NCBI GenBank assembly: GCA_036566745.1
Contig: DATCVR010000223.1
Coordinates: 1-35,615 of the forward strand
DNA from: DATCVR01 sp036566745
Lineage (GTDB): Bacteria > Actinomycetota > Actinomycetes > Jiangellales > Jiangellaceae
Direction of reading: 5' to 3'
DNA length: 35,615 nucleotides
Shown here: positions 34,297 through 35,615 of the stretch, piece by piece
How the letters are laid out: each line of letters begins with the position of its first letter
Numbering within the stretch: position 1 is the first letter of the stretch
Made by a program: the position numbers and the translations under genes
The notes under the pieces: model-generated
The model's input: only the letters and a program-made list of their open reading frames with translations
Database searches by the model: none
What the model was told of the DNA's origin: nothing

Positions 34297-34302
34297 TAGC
34301 CT
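34297..34302 (+). promoter_or_regulatory. -10-like box placed for a leaderless transcript
   Basis: TAGCCT ends 6 bases before GTG 34309, the distance expected if transcription begins at the start codon. No ribosome site or good -35 is visible. Confidence 0.35.
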
Positions 34303-34308
34303 GGGGTG

Positions 34309-34737
34309 GTGTTCGCCGACATCGTCTCCATCGCCGTTGCAGCCGCCGGAGTAGGCCTCCTCGTCCTGGCGATCCGCCAGGCTCGGGCCAAGGGCGCCGC
34401 TGCGGCGCTCCAGATGGCTGCCGGCGGTTTCCTGCTGGTCGGTGCGTCGGCGGTGGGCATCGTCGACTTCCTCGTGGGCGTGGTCCTCTCGCCCCTCGGG
34501 TGGCTCGGCATCGGCTCGATCGCCCTGGCCGGGGTGCTGTTCGTGGTCGGCCAGAAGCTCGAGGGCCGTGCGCCCAAGGGCCGTGAGGCGGTCACCGAGG
34601 CCGGCTCGGGTGCCGGCGCGCTGACCGAGACGCCGAAGCCCACGTCCAAGCCCAAGGGCAGGGGCAAGCCCGCGGCCAGCACCGACGACGACATGGCCGA
34701 CATCGAGGCCTTGTTGCGCAAGCACGGCATCGAGTAG
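34309..34737 (+). CDS. Small membrane protein, function not recognised
   Basis: I do not recognise a functional family. This 142-residue protein begins with two to three hydrophobic segments (about 3-22, 31-58, 63-81), then a Gly/Lys/Pro/Thr-rich linker (about 85-125), and ends in an acidic amphipathic stretch, DDDMADIEALLRKHGIE. Similar small proteins with that kind of C-terminal tail occur in Actinomycetota to my knowledge, sometimes with unreliable names. GTG 34306 would add one residue. No ribosome site; a -10-like TAGCCT suggests a leaderless mRNA. Codon use (G/C at third positions) and frame coherence support it as real. Confidence 0.75.
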   Translation: MFADIVSIAVAAAGVGLLVLAIRQARAKGAAAALQMAAGGFLLVGASAVGIVDFLVGVVLSPLGWLGIGSIALAGVLFVVGQKLEGRAPKGREAVTEAGSGAGALTETPKPTSKPKGRGKPAASTDDDMADIEALLRKHGIE

Positions 34738-35055
34738 CCGCGTCGATCGGCGTCCCTCAGGCGAGCGAAACGGACCGGACCCGGCGGATACAACGACGGT
34801 AGATCGGTTCGATCAGCGACCGGGTCAGGAGCCCGAACAGGTGCCGGGAGGGTGGCCGGGATCATCGCGCGATCAGTGACGTCGCATTTCTCGGGGAGCG
34901 CGCAGAACATCAGCGCTCATCGAGCAAATCACGTGAAGTCATCCCCGACGTATGCGCTGTGGACGCCGCCGGGCGGCGGCGTCGCGGGCCGCAGATCACG
35001 AGCCGCCCGGTAAATCCGTGGACGGCCGGGTCGGCCGCGACGACACTGGGTCGTC
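34738..35055. other. Intergenic region before the ABC-F gene
   Basis: This 318-base stretch holds no gene I can defend. It contains a repeated CGATCAGYGAC (34810-34820 and 34870-34880), a 9-bp hairpin GACGCCGCC 34962-34970 / GGCGGCGTC 34975-34983, a hairpin over the ABC-F start (35036-35058) and a possible 45-codon upstream frame (34952-35089) overlapping that start. Confidence 0.5.
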
Positions 35056-35058
35056 GTG
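35036..35058 (+). promoter_or_regulatory. Hairpin covering the ABC-F start codon
   Basis: CGCGACGAC (35036-35044) pairs with GTCGTCGTG (35050-35058), 9 bp with one G-T pair, loop ACTGG. The right arm ends with the GTG start codon, so the folded form hides the start. Confidence 0.4.
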
Positions 35059-35615
35059 GGCCACGTCGATCTCAACTCCGTCTCGTTAACGCTGCCCGAC
35101 GGCCGCGTGTTGCTCGACGACATCTCGTTCCGGGTCGGCGACGGCGCGAAAGTGGCCCTGATCGGCGCCAACGGATCGGGCAAGACCACGCTGTTGCGCA
35201 TCGTGGCCGGCGACATCGACCCCGACGAAGGCGCGGTCACCCGCAGCGGTGGGCTGGGCGTGATGCGCCAGTTCGTCTCGCGGGGCGCCACCGACATCCG
35301 CGCCCTCCTGCTCTCGGTCGCGCCACCCCGCGTGCGCCACGCCGCGGCCGCCGTCGATGCTGCCGAGCTGGCGATGATGGATCGCGACGACGAATCCACC
35401 CAGATGGCCTACGCGGGCGCACTGGCCGAGTGGGCTGATGCCGGGGGCTACGAGATCGAGGTGCTCTGGGACGTCTGCACCACCGCAGCGCTCGGCGTGC
35501 CGTTCGAGCGGTGCCGGTGGCGGGAGGTCGCCACCCTCTCCGGCGGCGAGCAGAAGCGGCTCGTCCTCGAAGCGCTCTTGCGTGGGCCGGACGACGTCCT
35601 CCTCCTCGACGAGCC
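35056..35615 (+). CDS. ABC-F family ATPase, 5' part (cut by window end)
   Basis: Only the first about 186 codons are in the window, all of the first nucleotide-binding domain up to Walker B; the second domain would lie beyond. It starts MGHVDLNSVSLTLPDGRVLL, with Walker A GANGSGKTT (37-45), an Arm-like insertion ('AAVDAAELAMMDRDDESTQM'), signature LSGGEQKR (161-168) and Walker B VLLLDE (181-186). No membrane segment is present, as expected for ABC-F proteins, which act on the ribosome E site (EttA-type factors or antibiotic-resistance factors). Which subtype it is cannot be told from this half. The GTG start has no ribosome site and lies in a hairpin. Confidence 0.88.
   Translation, partial: MGHVDLNSVSLTLPDGRVLLDDISFRVGDGAKVALIGANGSGKTTLLRIVAGDIDPDEGAVTRSGGLGVMRQFVSRGATDIRALLLSVAPPRVRHAAAAVDAAELAMMDRDDESTQMAYAGALAEWADAGGYEIEVLWDVCTTAALGVPFERCRWREVATLSGGEQKRLVLEALLRGPDDVLLLDE

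Noticed and set aside
34050..34910. A 286-codon minus-strand frame covering the truA end and the small membrane protein
   Set aside because: It crosses the truA palindrome and two + strand genes, has no domain, and looks like an antisense shadow.

Overview
The window is a high-GC, Actinomycetota-type chromosome segment. It holds the metNIQ methionine transporter followed by an almost complete RNA-polymerase / ribosomal-protein supercluster, all on the + strand. The actinobacterial assignment rests on RpoB and RpoC sequences that closely match the mycobacterial/streptomycete form, a TTG-start rpoB, GTG starts on many genes, a 61-residue zinc-type S14, a DUF1707 protein next to map, and strong G+C bias at third codon positions. 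A Propionibacteriales/Nocardioidaceae-like origin is my best guess from gene order and protein style, but I cannot prove it here.

Layout: 186-2756 metN-metI-metQ (D-/L-methionine ABC importer). 3076-10554 rpoB-rpoC behind a good promoter, closed by a 17-bp hairpin. 11043-15336 str operon (rpsL-rpsG-fusA-tuf) with its own promoter, closed by a hairpin. 15679-21323 S10 operon (rpsJ-rplC-rplD-rplW-rplB-rpsS-rplV-rpsC-rplP-rpmC-rpsQ). 21427-25638 spc operon (rplN-rplX-rplE-rpsN-rpsH-rplF-rplR-rpsE-rpmD-rplO). 25835-28585 secY-adk-map. 28672-29127 a small DUF1707 membrane protein. 29338-33260 alpha operon (infA-rpmJ-rpsM-rpsK-rpsD-rpoA-rplQ), then truA, a small unrecognised membrane protein, and the 5' part of an ABC-F ATPase cut by the window end.

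Together these genes make the core of the transcription and translation machinery (RNAP alpha, beta and beta'; 26 ribosomal proteins; EF-G, EF-Tu, IF1) plus membrane insertion (SecY), nascent-chain processing (Map), nucleotide balance (Adk) and tRNA pseudouridylation (TruA).

The most unusual feature is that two ribosomal proteins, L4 (rplD) and L17 (rplQ), encoded 16 kb apart, carry the same extra C-terminal domain. It is about 58 residues, roughly 69% identical between them, and is joined by an Ala-rich low-complexity linker (also rich in Lys and Pro in L4). It resembles the small domain NCBI calls 'sunset'. Second is an identical 24-nt hairpin element in the 5' leaders of both rpsL and rpsJ. 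Several strong intergenic stem-loops (rpoB/rpoC, across the fusA stop, before rpsH, before secY, rpsD/rpoA, across the truA stop, over the ABC-F start codon) are further candidates for regulation or RNA processing. I saw no mobile elements, CRISPR arrays, rRNA or tRNA genes.
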